The notes under the pieces were generated by a model that was not told where the DNA came from, made no database searches, and saw only the letters and a list, made by a program, of their open reading frames with translations. Below are positions 8,933 through 17,371 of a stretch of 33,466 bases of DNA, in pieces. Each line of letters starts with the position of its first letter. The stretch's first letter is position 1. The DNA is from Bacteroidota bacterium (GTDB lineage Bacteria > Bacteroidota > Bacteroidia > Chitinophagales > Chitinophagaceae): NCBI GenBank assembly GCA_013286835.1, contig JABDEZ010000020.1, forward strand, positions 1 through 33,466, written 5' to 3'. Position numbers and translations under genes: made by a program.

Positions 8933-11344
8933 ATGAGAGGGATTCTGATCTTAGTGTTTTTTATAGGTGCATTCCACATGTCCCTGGCACAGTTGCCTGG
9001 CAACTTTAACCTGGTGCCCAACCCTGGCTTTGAATTTAATACCGCCGAATATAATAATGTAGGTTTACCACCGGATACAAGTTTTATAAATAGCAGGATG
9101 TGCTGGATTGCGCCCACTAGCGTTGGAAACGCAATATATAATATATATAACACATCAAATTATTACACATATTATTTTAAAGCACATGCAGGCATTAGTG
9201 CCGGGGCAATAGAGACTAGTCTTAGTTATAGGGGATATGCACTTTGGTTAAATGGCTGGCTGGATAGCGTTGGTGATCAAAGAACATTTCAGCAGACCCA
9301 TTTGCTGCAACCTCTCGTAGCTGGCACTACGTATTATTTCACCATGTACATTGGTGAATATAAATCAACAGATCCAAATCTCCGGGGAGATGATGTGTTA
9401 GGTAATATGGGGGTATACTTTTCTGCAAATAAATTGAGTAATTATACCTATACTAACTACGGAGGCTCCCACGGTGGATTATCTGTAACCCCACAAATAC
9501 GATTTGTAAACTGGGATATACCACTGTTTGATACTGTTATGTATGCAAAGCTAACAGCTGTATATACAGCAACCGGGGGCGAGCAATACATGACCATTGG
9601 TAATTTTGATTTTTTTTCTCAGCAGCATTTCGTCTATGTATCACCCCGTAGTACAGCACTTCACATTGCGTATTCTGGTTCTGGTTATCCCCTTATCGAT
9701 GACATTTCCCTCGTCAGCGATACCACCCGGCCCATGATCAGTCTCAGTGAGTTCAGCCTGGGTAATGATACGGTACTTTGCTCGGGACAGTCCCTCACCA
9801 TTGGCGGCCAGCCCAACTTCTTCCATTATTGGTGGAACACCGGCGATACCACCCGGTTCATTACCGTAAGCCAGCCCGGTACTTACTCCTGTACAATAGA
9901 CTATGGCTGCGGCACCTTTACAGATACCATAAACTTGTTATCCCCCATAGCAGTTAGCGTTCATATACCAGATACCGCTTTATGCCCCGGCCAAAGCTAT
10001 ACCCCTGCCGCACCACCCGGCTACCAACACTACTTGTGGAGCAATAACGATACTTCACGTGCAGTCACCCTCACAGACAGCGGTACTTACTGGCTGCACA
10101 TCAGTAACAATTGCGGTGCAGCCTATACCGATACCTTCCATATAATAAACAAAAATATCCCGGTAGCGCCTTTTACCATACCCGATACCGCATTATGTGC
10201 CGGGCAGGTATATACCGCAGCTCTACCTGCTAGCTACCCGCATTACCTGTGGAGCAATACAGATACCACAGCTTTTATAAATATTTCCACCCCTGGTGTT
10301 TACTGGCTGCAGGTAACCAATAATTGCGGTAATGGCTATACCGATACTTTTTCTGTGTCGCAGGGCATCAGTTCAATAACCCTGGGTAACGATACTGTCA
10401 TCTGTAACAATTTGGAAACCTATACGCTAGCGCTCCCTTCAGGGTTATCTAATATTCTTTGGAGCACCGGCAGCACAGCGCCGTTTATTACCATTGTGCG
10501 CCCCGGTACCTACATGGTACAGGCACAAAGTGTATGCGGGCTGTTTGCAGACACAATACTAGTGGGTTTTTGCAGTCCTGCAATTGATAAAATAACCAGC
10601 ACAGACACCATTTGCCGTGGCGAATGTATCACGGTCTCCGCGCAAACACACAATTATCCTCAGATATTCAGCTGGTCATTTCCGGGCGGTAGCCCCGCCT
10701 CCTACCCAAGCCCTACGCCTGTACAAGTATGCTATACTGATACCGGTACTTATGGTATAAAGCTGGTGGTACACAGTACTGGTGGGTCAGATTCCATGGC
10801 AAATACCGTAACCGTATTACCACAGCCTGTACCCGCTTTTGCAGATAGCACAATAACAGTAACGTACAACACCATCCTTGCTTTGCCTGCCTGTGCCACT
10901 GCCATGCACATACAATGGTTCAACCGCGACTCTTTAGTCTGCGATGGTTGCAGTGTCTTCACATTCCCGGCAAAAGTTTACCAGTCCATATACCAGTGTG
11001 TGGTCAGCAATGCAGGCTGCTCAGCCACTTGTACCTACAAGGTAATGGTTACAGACATACCAACCGATGTATGGATGCCCAACGCCTTCACACCCAATGG
11101 TGATGGTCTCAACGACTACTTTCATGCCATTACAGACAATCCCAATATAGTTTCCCTTCAGTTATCAGTTTACAATCGCTACGGCCAAAAAGTGTACGAA
11201 GGCGTACAAGACCCCAAAGGCTGGAATGGCACAGTAGGCGGAGTGCCTGCCGATGCCGGAACTTATTTCTGGTACATGCGTTACAAAGTATTAGGTAGCG
11301 ATGTTACCTACAATAAAAAGGGCGATGTTATTGTAGTGCGGTAA
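8933..11344 (+). CDS. T9SS-exported multidomain protein with Ig/PKD repeats and gliding-type C-terminal domain
   Basis: Secreted protein of 803 residues. The ATG at 8933 starts a signal peptide ending MSLAQ; the in-frame GTG at 8873 would put 20 odd residues before it and lie inside an inverted repeat. The N-terminal 260 residues look like a carbohydrate-binding beta-sandwich (NLVPNPGFE start, LIDDISLV end). Four Ig-like repeats of about 70 residues follow (GNDTVLCSGQ, PDTALCPGQ, PDTALCAGQ, GNDTVICNN), then a PKD-like domain (FSWSFPGGSP, DTGTYGIKLVV). Residues 712-803 are the gliding-motility-associated C-terminal domain, with PNAFTPNGDGLNDYF and a final KKGDVIVVR, the type B sorting signal recognised by type IX secretion. 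Probable surface adhesin or binding protein; ligand unknown. Confidence 0.92.
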   Translation: MRGILILVFFIGAFHMSLAQLPGNFNLVPNPGFEFNTAEYNNVGLPPDTSFINSRMCWIAPTSVGNAIYNIYNTSNYYTYYFKAHAGISAGAIETSLSYRGYALWLNGWLDSVGDQRTFQQTHLLQPLVAGTTYYFTMYIGEYKSTDPNLRGDDVLGNMGVYFSANKLSNYTYTNYGGSHGGLSVTPQIRFVNWDIPLFDTVMYAKLTAVYTATGGEQYMTIGNFDFFSQQHFVYVSPRSTALHIAYSGSGYPLIDDISLVSDTTRPMISLSEFSLGNDTVLCSGQSLTIGGQPNFFHYWWNTGDTTRFITVSQPGTYSCTIDYGCGTFTDTINLLSPIAVSVHIPDTALCPGQSYTPAAPPGYQHYLWSNNDTSRAVTLTDSGTYWLHISNNCGAAYTDTFHIINKNIPVAPFTIPDTALCAGQVYTAALPASYPHYLWSNTDTTAFINISTPGVYWLQVTNNCGNGYTDTFSVSQGISSITLGNDTVICNNLETYTLALPSGLSNILWSTGSTAPFITIVRPGTYMVQAQSVCGLFADTILVGFCSPAIDKITSTDTICRGECITVSAQTHNYPQIFSWSFPGGSPASYPSPTPVQVCYTDTGTYGIKLVVHSTGGSDSMANTVTVLPQPVPAFADSTITVTYNTILALPACATAMHIQWFNRDSLVCDGCSVFTFPAKVYQSIYQCVVSNAGCSATCTYKVMVTDIPTDVWMPNAFTPNGDGLNDYFHAITDNPNIVSLQLSVYNRYGQKVYEGVQDPKGWNGTVGGVPADAGTYFWYMRYKVLGSDVTYNKKGDVIVVR
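9760..10560 (+). repeat. Internal Ig-like coding repeats, about 213-base period
   Basis: Inside the T9SS protein gene, the segments beginning near 9971 and 10184 both start GATACCGC and encode near-parallel domains (PDTALC, HYLWSN, YWL, NNCG, YTDTF), giving a 213-base period. Weaker copies flank them on both sides. These are duplicated domains within one gene, not a mobile repeat. Confidence 0.75.
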
Positions 11345-11393
11345 TCTTCCCGCATTTATTATTGTGTAACGAGGTGAACTACGCAGTGGGATG

Positions 11394-11463
11394 AATCAAA
11401 AAATTGATTACATATAAGGCCCTTTCTCAGGCACTCTAATAGTATAAAATGATACTTTTATAC
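11394..11463. promoter_or_regulatory. Two inverted repeats upstream of dctA
   Basis: AATCAA-N4-TTGATT lies at 11394-11409 and GTATAAAA-N6-TTTTATAC at 11442-11463; both are perfect. The second ends 24 bases before the dctA start codon. They may be operator sites or simply AT-rich chance palindromes. No regulator gene is adjacent. Confidence 0.35.
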
Positions 11464-11487
11464 CTTAAACTCAACTATACTTGATCA

Positions 11488-12735
11488 ATGCTGTCCACCG
11501 CCAAGTCTTTGCCTGTTTCCAAACGCAGTGCAGTATCAAGAGTACTCACAGATCTTACATTCTGGGTTTTCTTTGCCATTGTAGCAGGGATATTAGTAGG
11601 GTATTACTATCCTGCTACCGGAGTTCAAACTGAGTTTATTGCAAAGGATTTTGTCAATATCATTAAACTATTTATTGCTCCCATTATTTTCCTTACCATA
11701 GTACTGGGTATAGCTGGAATGGGAGACCTGAAGAAGGTAGGGCGCATTGGGGTAAAATCGCTGGTGTATTTTGAGGTTGTAACCACTTTTGCATTGGTAA
11801 TAGGGGTTACCATAGCCTACTTGTTAAAGCCCGGGGCTATAGATAAAACTGGCTTACAGGTGCAGGATGCAGCCAAATATACCAACCATGCAAGTGAGCA
11901 TTTTAGTTGGATGAAGTTTTTTATGGATAATCTTACACTGCAGGTATTGTTGCTTGCCATCACGGTAGGTATCATTGTTAATTATATGCGCCGGCGTCAG
12001 CAGGTCATCAGCATATTGCAAAAAGCGTCTAAGATCGTTTTTACTTGTTTAAAGTATGTTATGTATCTCGCACCAATTGGTGCATTTGCAGGCATCGCAT
12101 TTACAGTTGGCAAATTCGGGTTGCATACGCTTATTCCTTTGGCAAAGTTGGTTGGTGCAGTCTATCTAACCATGGTCATTTTTGTACTTGGCATTTTGGG
12201 GCTCATTATGCGTGCAAACAAAATGCGTATCCTGCATTTTCTTAACTATATTAAAGAAGAGTTGCTGGTGGTACTTGGTACATCTTCTTCAGAGGCTGCC
12301 CTCCCTTCCATAATGCAGAAGCTTGAAGAGATGGGATGTAGTAAACCTGTTGTAGGTCTTGTTGTGCCTACTGGTTATTCTTTCAACCTGGATGGAACAT
12401 CTATATATCTTTCCATGTCGGTAATTTTTCTGGCGCAGCTATATGGAGTGCAATTAAGCCTGGGCGAAATATTAAGCATCATTGGCTTGCTCATGCTTAC
12501 ATCAAAAGGTGCCGCAGGTGTTACTGGCAGTGGCTTTATTGTACTCGCATCCACGCTTACTACCATACACAAGATCCCGGTCGAAGGTTTAGCTTTCTTG
12601 TTGGGTGTAGATAAATTCATGAGCGTTGCCAGGGCCATTACTAATCTTATAGGTAATGGTGTAGCCACTATAGTTATAGCTAAAAGTGAAAAGGAATTTA
12701 TAGTTCCTGAAATAGTTACTGCTTCATCGGCGTGA
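11488..12735 (+). CDS. dctA: Dicarboxylate/cation symporter, DctA (SDF) family
   Basis: Inner-membrane carrier of 415 residues that, in this family, imports C4-dicarboxylates (succinate, fumarate, malate) or acidic amino acids with H+ or Na+. The family signatures are intact: the hairpin-loop serines in VLGTSSSEAALPS, the NLDGT substrate/cation motif in PTGYSFNLDGTSIYL, and SKGAAGVTGSGFI. Eight or so hydrophobic segments are visible and the length is normal. The ATG at 11488 follows a 143-base spacer after the T9SS gene, so it probably has its own promoter. The exact substrate within the family cannot be decided by eye; DctA is the closest match I recognise, and a GltP-like role is possible. 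Confidence 0.88.
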   Translation: MLSTAKSLPVSKRSAVSRVLTDLTFWVFFAIVAGILVGYYYPATGVQTEFIAKDFVNIIKLFIAPIIFLTIVLGIAGMGDLKKVGRIGVKSLVYFEVVTTFALVIGVTIAYLLKPGAIDKTGLQVQDAAKYTNHASEHFSWMKFFMDNLTLQVLLLAITVGIIVNYMRRRQQVISILQKASKIVFTCLKYVMYLAPIGAFAGIAFTVGKFGLHTLIPLAKLVGAVYLTMVIFVLGILGLIMRANKMRILHFLNYIKEELLVVLGTSSSEAALPSIMQKLEEMGCSKPVVGLVVPTGYSFNLDGTSIYLSMSVIFLAQLYGVQLSLGEILSIIGLLMLTSKGAAGVTGSGFIVLASTLTTIHKIPVEGLAFLLGVDKFMSVARAITNLIGNGVATIVIAKSEKEFIVPEIVTASSA

Positions 12736-12795
12736 TTTATTGTAATTAGGTGATGACCGTTTTATTAAGTTTGTTGAGCTCAAAATTAAATATCA

Positions 12796-13230
12796 ATGCT
12801 GAGGAAGATAACACTGCTGGTTACTGTACTTGTTATAACAACAATGGTCACATTTGCCCAAACGGCAGATGAAAGATCTTTAGTAAAAACGTTGGAATCC
12901 TTTCGTAAAGTTTTGATAGACCCAGACTCCACGGTTTTAAAACAATTGGTGTCAGATAAAGTAAGCTATGGTCATTCAAGTGGAGTAGTACAAAACCGGG
13001 CAGCTTTTATAGAAGCGTTGCTCAATGGTAAGTCCGATTTTGTTACCATTGATATAAGTGGTCAGACCATAGAGATATTTGATGATGTGGCAATTGTTAG
13101 GCATACCCTGTCTGCTATTACTAATGACAACGGAAAGCCACGCACAGTAAAACTAGGGGTAATGTTAGTTTGGAAGAAAAGCCATAACAAATGGATCTTA
13201 ATAGCCAGGCAAGCGGTGCACACAACCTGA
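12796..13230 (+). CDS. Exported NTF2-like (SnoaL/DUF4440-type) protein
   Basis: Small protein of 144 residues with a signal peptide ending VTFAQ. The rest fits the NTF2-like cone fold, with an N-terminal helix (LVKTLESFRKVLIDPD), SYGHSSGVVQNRAAFIEAL, a TIDISGQTIEIFDDVAIVRHTL strand pair and a closing WKKSHNKWILIARQAVH. DUF4440-type members often have no known enzymatic activity; some are ketosteroid-isomerase-like. It starts 60 bases after dctA on the same strand and may share its transcript. Function unknown. Confidence 0.8.
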   Translation: MLRKITLLVTVLVITTMVTFAQTADERSLVKTLESFRKVLIDPDSTVLKQLVSDKVSYGHSSGVVQNRAAFIEALLNGKSDFVTIDISGQTIEIFDDVAIVRHTLSAITNDNGKPRTVKLGVMLVWKKSHNKWILIARQAVHTT

Positions 13231-13347
13231 TAGCTTCCGGTTATTGGTATTGTAAGGGACGGTATTACGAGCTATGTTAATTCCCCTTTATCATAATTAA
13301 CGATCCCTTCTTAAAATTATCCAATGCTATGCCCGGTATTATCAGCA

Positions 13348-13355
13348 TAACTTTG
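13348..13355 (+). promoter_or_regulatory. -7 box before the rhomboid gene
   Basis: TAACTTTG fits TAnnTTTG and lies 17 bases before the ATG at 13373. The -33 region is weak, so this rests on the -7 match and its position only. Confidence 0.4.
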
Positions 13356-13372
13356 CTGCACCAATATAGTTT

Positions 13373-14419
13373 ATGAACGTTGTAAACCAGCCGGGATTGA
13401 TAGACGAGGTGCCAATGCATCATCTTGAACCTGTGCAGTTTTTAGCAGCTGCTCAAACTGCTGGTGCTCAGCTCCGTTGGTTCCTGCTTGGTTTAAACAG
13501 CAATGTTATTGTTTTTCAAACTCCTGATAGTTACACTTCCCAAGGCGATATGCTTACTATTACTCTAAGTGGAGATAAAGCTGTTTTGCAGAGTGTCCCG
13601 GTTAATGAATATTATTGGGATGAGGAACAGAGTAGGAGAAACATAGCTGCATTTAAGCAGGCAATGGCGGAAACTGCTGAAGCACAGCATAAAGCCAACC
13701 GTAGCCTGCATCCCATGCATCGCGAAAAATATGGCGCACTCATACCTTCAAAGAGTTATCTCATTACACCCATTATAGTTTACTGCAATGCCCTGGTATT
13801 TGTTGTAATGTTGCTTGCTGGTGTCTCTTTATTAGAACCTACAGCAAAAAGTCTTTTTCAATGGGGTGGTAACCTTAGGCCTGCGGTACTACATGGCGAT
13901 TGGTGGCGGCTGCTTACCTATATGTTCTTACATAGCGGTGCCATGCACCTGCTTATGAATACTATTGCATTGCTTTACATTGGCATGTTCCTGGAGCCAC
14001 TTTTAGGTAAGTTTCGTTTTGCTGCAGCTTACCTGCTTACTGGTGTTTGTGCAGGTCTTTTAAGTATTGTTATGCATCCTTTCAGCGTAGGTGTGGGGGC
14101 TTCTGGGGCTATATTTGGTTTGTACGGCGTGTTTCTTTCTATGCTCACTACCCGCCATATACAGAAGACCATGAAAAAAACAATGCTGCGCAGCATCTTG
14201 TTCTTTATCGTCTTCAACCTGTTTGCTGGCATCCAGGGTAATATTGACAATGCTGCACACATTGGCGGATTGGTCAGCGGTATTGTTATTGGGTATGTTT
14301 ATTACCCGGGTATAGCGGCGCATGACTCACTTAAAAAACAAATGTTGGTAACGGCCTTAATTATAGCAAGTGTTATTGCTACCTCTATCATCGCGCTAGG
14401 GTATCTAAAAGCTGTATAA
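13373..14419 (+). CDS. Rhomboid-family intramembrane serine protease with N-terminal soluble domain
   Basis: Inner-membrane protease of 348 residues. The rhomboid core covers about 130-330: HLLMN (His192, Asn196), catalytic Ser244 in GASGAIFG, and catalytic His296 in NAAHIGG, with six or seven membrane helices including a last one near the C-terminus. The first 130 residues are a soluble cytoplasmic domain (QFLAAAQTAGAQLRW, NSNVIVFQTP, EYYWDEEQSRRNIAAF) that I do not recognise from model rhomboids. Rhomboids cleave transmembrane substrates; the substrate here is unknown. The gene ends one base short of the convergent LOG-family gene. Confidence 0.92.
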   Translation: MNVVNQPGLIDEVPMHHLEPVQFLAAAQTAGAQLRWFLLGLNSNVIVFQTPDSYTSQGDMLTITLSGDKAVLQSVPVNEYYWDEEQSRRNIAAFKQAMAETAEAQHKANRSLHPMHREKYGALIPSKSYLITPIIVYCNALVFVVMLLAGVSLLEPTAKSLFQWGGNLRPAVLHGDWWRLLTYMFLHSGAMHLLMNTIALLYIGMFLEPLLGKFRFAAAYLLTGVCAGLLSIVMHPFSVGVGASGAIFGLYGVFLSMLTTRHIQKTMKKTMLRSILFFIVFNLFAGIQGNIDNAAHIGGLVSGIVIGYVYYPGIAAHDSLKKQMLVTALIIASVIATSIIALGYLKAV

Positions 14420-14420
14420 T

Positions 14421-15155
14421 TTATCCCTCTCCGAAAAATTTTATTGGGGTATGTTTCTTTAGCCCAAAAGGTGCAATTGCATGTTTTTTGATGTGCGCAA
14501 TTCCTTCGGTAACAGAGTCTGTAAACAAGAAAAGTTCAATGTCTTTGGCGCTAATGGTCTTTTCCACCACCAGTCGTTGTATGTGTTGGTATAGTGCGGT
14601 ATGATAATCCTTACCCATCAATACAATAGGGAACTTTTGAAATTTTCCCGTCTCTATCATCGTTATGGCTTCAAAGAATTCATCAAGGGTGCCGTATCCA
14701 CCTGGCATTACCACAAAGGCGTAAGAGTATTTGCTTAGCAATGTCTTGCGCACAAAGAAATAATCAAAATCCACCCACTTGTCCAGGTATTTATTGGGCT
14801 GTTGTTCTTTGGGCAAAATAATATTGCACCCTACAGATCTGCCACCTACATCCTTGGCGCCACGGTTTGCAGCCTCCATTATGCCAGGCCCTCCTCCTGT
14901 CATCACAGTAAAGCCCAGCTTCGATATTTCCTGTCCCATTTCCCGGGCTAACTCATAATATGGCGACGACTCATCAAACCTGGCTGAGCCAAATACGGTA
15001 ACGCAAGGGCCAATAAAATGTAGTTTTCGCAGGCCGTAAAAAAATTCGCCAAATACCTGCATGAGAAATGTAAACTCTTTCCATCGCGAATGTGGCCCCT
15101 CCAGAAATTCGTTTTCTTTTCTTGAACCTATTGGGGTAAATGACTTATCGATCAT
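14421..15155 (-). CDS. LOG-family (TIGR00730) Rossmann-fold nucleotide hydrolase
   Basis: Cytosolic protein of 244 residues with the two LOG-family signatures, GGGPGIMEAAN from residue 87 and PGGYGTLDE at 151-159. The family hydrolyses nucleoside 5'-monophosphates to free base and ribose phosphate; plant members activate cytokinins. Many bacterial members were wrongly called lysine decarboxylase. The ATG at 15155 is the natural start. A TATATTTG box on the minus strand (15214-15221) lies 58 bases upstream. It is divergent from the first coiled-coil paralogue and converges with the rhomboid gene. Confidence 0.9.
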   Translation of the reverse strand: MIDKSFTPIGSRKENEFLEGPHSRWKEFTFLMQVFGEFFYGLRKLHFIGPCVTVFGSARFDESSPYYELAREMGQEISKLGFTVMTGGGPGIMEAANRGAKDVGGRSVGCNIILPKEQQPNKYLDKWVDFDYFFVRKTLLSKYSYAFVVMPGGYGTLDEFFEAITMIETGKFQKFPIVLMGKDYHTALYQHIQRLVVEKTISAKDIELFLFTDSVTEGIAHIKKHAIAPFGLKKHTPIKFFGEG

Positions 15156-15213
15156 ATGCTGAAATGTCTTTGAGAAAACAATGGTCCCGTTTTCATGACG
15201 CTGTTTACTGCTG

Positions 15214-15221
15214 CAAATATA
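15214..15221 (-). promoter_or_regulatory. -7 box before the LOG-family gene
   Basis: Read on the minus strand this is TATATTTG, fitting TAnnTTTG, 58 bases before the start codon at 15155. No clear -33 box. Confidence 0.35.
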
Positions 15222-15296
15222 GTAAGGTAAATACTATGCCTATTGCATAACTCATTGCTACAAGAACTTTCATCAACTGCCTTCAGCTTTTCAAAA

Positions 15297-15308
15297 TGAT
15301 CAGGATCA
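15297..15308. promoter_or_regulatory. FNR-like palindrome upstream of coiled-coil gene 1
   Basis: TGATCAGGATCA (TGAT-N4-ATCA) is embedded in a perfect 9-bp inverted repeat, AAAATGATC-AG-GATCATTTT, at 15293-15312. The pattern matches the core of FNR/Crp-family sites. A second site lies exactly 22 bases downstream, centre to centre, about two helical turns. Confidence 0.55.
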
Positions 15309-15318
15309 TTTTAATTAC

Positions 15319-15330
15319 TGACCATGGTCA
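15319..15330. promoter_or_regulatory. Second Crp/FNR-like palindrome upstream of coiled-coil gene 1
   Basis: TGACCATGGTCA is a perfect 12-bp palindrome of the form TGAC-N4-GTCA, ending 48 bases before the ATG at 15379. The paralogue at 15890 has the same form at almost the same distance. Confidence 0.55.
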
Positions 15331-15353
15331 TATTACATGGTTGTTAGTGCACC

Positions 15354-15361
15354 TATTTTTG
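15354..15361 (+). promoter_or_regulatory. -7 box before coiled-coil gene 1
   Basis: TATTTTTG fits TAnnTTTG, 17 bases before the ATG at 15379. The two FNR-like sites lie just upstream, where an activator of this promoter would bind. Confidence 0.45.
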
Positions 15362-15378
15362 AACGATAAACAAAATCT

Positions 15379-15792
15379 ATGGAAAAGGTAAGTATAGCAC
15401 ACTACAACAGCGTTAATAATGTATGGCTGCAAATGCTAGGTTTTTACAAGCTGGAAATGAGGGCACTTAAAAATAAACTTACAGATATTGTACGCAAAAA
15501 TACCAACATCGACGTTGTAGGTCAGGCACGACAATATGAAAAAGTGTTCGAAGTACAGCTGGGCAGTATAGATGAACTCTGCAAAGATATCTGCGCTATA
15601 ACAACAGAACAGGCTGTCCATACCAAAGAAGGGTATATTGATATCAATCTATGGTCTGCATATAGTCAGTTAAAAGAGCGGTTTATAACTGAAGAAAGGG
15701 AACTCAACAATGTAAAAAAGAGTTTTAAACAATTTGCTTCGGCTATGGATGCGAACAGTAACAATGTTTTTCAGTCATATTTATCCAATTGA
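15379..15792 (+). CDS. Small coiled-coil protein, paralogue 1 of 3
   Basis: Soluble helical protein of 137 residues with no signal peptide or membrane segment; I do not recognise a named family. It shares with the next gene the start MEK-[VI]-S, WL..LGFY..E, L.....LT.I..KN, VQ...I..L..DI, KEGY.D and RFITEE, and a closing F.QFA. The charged-hydrophobic pattern suggests two or three long helices forming coiled coils. There is no metal-binding or catalytic signature. A third, more diverged copy is at 17927, and a universal stress protein gene lies between. Two FNR-like palindromes and a -7 box precede it. I infer a stress- or redox-induced structural or binding protein. Confidence 0.85.
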   Translation: MEKVSIAHYNSVNNVWLQMLGFYKLEMRALKNKLTDIVRKNTNIDVVGQARQYEKVFEVQLGSIDELCKDICAITTEQAVHTKEGYIDINLWSAYSQLKERFITEERELNNVKKSFKQFASAMDANSNNVFQSYLSN

Positions 15793-15827
15793 TTGGCAAT
15801 AGCCGTAATACAGATTACAATTACCGA

Positions 15828-15839
15828 TGACGCACGTCA
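15828..15839. promoter_or_regulatory. Crp/FNR-like palindrome upstream of coiled-coil gene 2
   Basis: TGACGCACGTCA (TGAC-N4-GTCA) within the inverted repeat ATGACG-CA-CGTCAT. It ends 50 bases before the ATG at 15890, matching the 48-base spacing in front of paralogue 1. Confidence 0.55.
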
Positions 15840-15889
15840 TATTTTTACTGAAGCAGGAAAAATAGTTATTGTATAATAAAAATAATTTT

Positions 15890-16273
15890 ATGGAAAAAAT
15901 AAGTGTAACACATTTTGACAATGAGCATGGTGAATGGTTGTCATCTTTGGGGTTTTATAGCGAGGAAATTGATTTATTAAGGAAAAGGCTCACAGAAATT
16001 GCCGGCAAAAACTCGGCTCAGGATGTTTTAAAAGAAGTAGAGCATTATGAAAATCAATTAACAGTGCAATCAGATAACATTCAAGCCTTGCGCCACGATA
16101 TTCATGCGAATGATGTAGCGATAAGAAGTCAGTTGGAAAATTCAAAAGAAGGATATGTGGATAACCGGTTGTATACAACACACAAAGAACTGATCGATCG
16201 TTTTATTACTGAAGAGAAAGTATTCAAAGAAGTTAGGGCAGATTTTATGCAGTTTGCCGCTACCTGGATGTAG
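15890..16273 (+). CDS. Small coiled-coil protein, paralogue 2 of 3
   Basis: Soluble helical protein of 127 residues, clearly homologous to the preceding gene along its whole length. The start is the ATG at 15890, giving MEKISV to match the paralogue's MEKVSI; the TTG at 15869 is rejected on that ground. Conserved blocks are EWLSSLGFYSEEI, RLTEIAGKN, YENQ, IQALRHDI, KEGYVD and RFITEEK. No signal peptide, membrane helix or catalytic motif. It lies 97 bases after paralogue 1 with its own FNR-like site, so the two may be transcribed separately. A strong hairpin terminator follows. Function unknown; the family appears specific to this kind of stress cluster, which is inference. Confidence 0.85.
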   Translation: MEKISVTHFDNEHGEWLSSLGFYSEEIDLLRKRLTEIAGKNSAQDVLKEVEHYENQLTVQSDNIQALRHDIHANDVAIRSQLENSKEGYVDNRLYTTHKELIDRFITEEKVFKEVRADFMQFAATWM

Positions 16274-16306
16274 CATTTTTATAGGTTGAATTAGAAATAA
16301 GACGAA

Positions 16307-16343
16307 CACAGGGGCAAATGGAATTATTCCGTTTGCCCCTGTG
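16307..16343. terminator. Bidirectional hairpin terminator between coiled-coil gene 2 and usp
   Basis: CACAGGGGCAAATGG at 16307-16321 pairs with CCGTTTGCCCCTGTG at 16329-16343 (one T-G pair) around a 7-base loop. A T-rich stretch follows on the plus strand (GGAATTTTATCT) and an AT-rich one on the minus strand. It lies between two convergent genes and can serve both. Confidence 0.8.
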
Positions 16344-16374
16344 GAATTTTATCTATTCCTGTTCTGCTAAAGCT

Positions 16375-17187
16375 CTAGTGATGTGCAATGAAAAGAGGTA
16401 GCTTATGGTCCTTTACTATATTCCTGATAAAGCTGGTTTTAAAAAGTTCTGAGATAAAAGATCTGCCATGAGAACCTGTTACCAATAAGGCCCCTCCTTT
16501 TTCTGATAACCACGAATTGAAATACTTCTGCGGATTGGTTTCTAGTTTGAAAAAGGTAAGATGCTTAAAATGCCTTGCTGCAAGTTCTTCTATATAGGGC
16601 AGATCGGGCAAGTCATCATTTTTCTCAGATGCATAAACGATCAGCGTAGGCAATTCAGAAAGCTCTGGAAAGAGATATGCAAACTGTTTTAGTGCAAATA
16701 CAGAGGATGCACTGCCATCATAGGCAATAATAATGCTTTGTGGAAACTCAAAATCTTCAGGAACAAGCAGCGTTGCACATTCAGATCTGTGTATAGTATC
16801 CTCCAGGTAATCTTCACTGTCTTCGCCCAGGTTTTCAAAAAGTAACTGACTGTTAAGTACCAGCAGATCAGCATACCGGGTTTCCTTATTCAAGTCGTCT
16901 AATATAAAATCGTCCCTATGTACCCGGTATTCAATATGGTGCGCTTGGCACCTCGCTTCAAATTTTTCAATATTAACCTCAATCAGGTCTGGGTTGTCGT
17001 TCACATAGGGAATGTATATAGGCCCGGCCATACCACCTAAAAAGTACGTCATAGCATCAGAGTAGCTTACCGCAGGCAGAAAAACACCAGTAAGCAATAT
17101 AGGCTCCAACTCATTCAGGTCATTTGCAAATTGTATGATCCCTTCCGAAAATTGGTTGCCGTCAAAAACTGCAAGTAATTTTTTCAT
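16375..17187 (-). CDS. Universal stress protein, tandem Usp domains
   Basis: Cytosolic protein of 270 residues made of two Usp (UspA-like, HUP-fold) domains, about 1-140 and 145-270. The start MKKLLAVFDGNQFSEGI and the second-domain start IIIAYDGSASSVFALKQ are typical. The C-terminal nucleotide-loop motif GSHGRSFISELFKTS keeps the G-x2-G-x9 spacing but has Thr where ATP-binding members have Gly, so ATP binding is uncertain. Usp proteins accumulate under starvation, redox or respiratory stress. It is flanked by the coiled-coil paralogues and faces the second of them tail to tail across a terminator. No FNR-like palindrome lies in the first 300 bases upstream of its start. Confidence 0.92.
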   Translation of the reverse strand: MKKLLAVFDGNQFSEGIIQFANDLNELEPILLTGVFLPAVSYSDAMTYFLGGMAGPIYIPYVNDNPDLIEVNIEKFEARCQAHHIEYRVHRDDFILDDLNKETRYADLLVLNSQLLFENLGEDSEDYLEDTIHRSECATLLVPEDFEFPQSIIIAYDGSASSVFALKQFAYLFPELSELPTLIVYASEKNDDLPDLPYIEELAARHFKHLTFFKLETNPQKYFNSWLSEKGGALLVTGSHGRSFISELFKTSFIRNIVKDHKLPLFIAHH

Positions 17188-17371
17188 GATAATTTTTATT
17201 TAACGGATGTAAGTTGACTGTTGGGTAATAAAAAATAGCTGCAGTTATCATGCATTAATATCGTACCAATAGAATTTGCCTTATATCGCTCTGCTAAATG
17301 CGATGATTTTTTACTGCCGGCTGCATACCAACCCAAAATGTCGGTTTCCCAGTCGTTTTTGCAACAAACAT
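17188..17371. other. Intergenic stretch upstream of usp, no gene seen
   Basis: Between the usp start codon and the GC-rich hairpin element. It must hold the usp promoter on the minus strand, but I found no TAnnTTTG match there. Short frames crossing it lack start context and coding character. Confidence 0.4.

Noticed and set aside
14421-15155. Lysine decarboxylase
   Set aside because: PGGYGTLDE and GGGPGIMEA are LOG-family hydrolase motifs; the old decarboxylase label for this family is incorrect.
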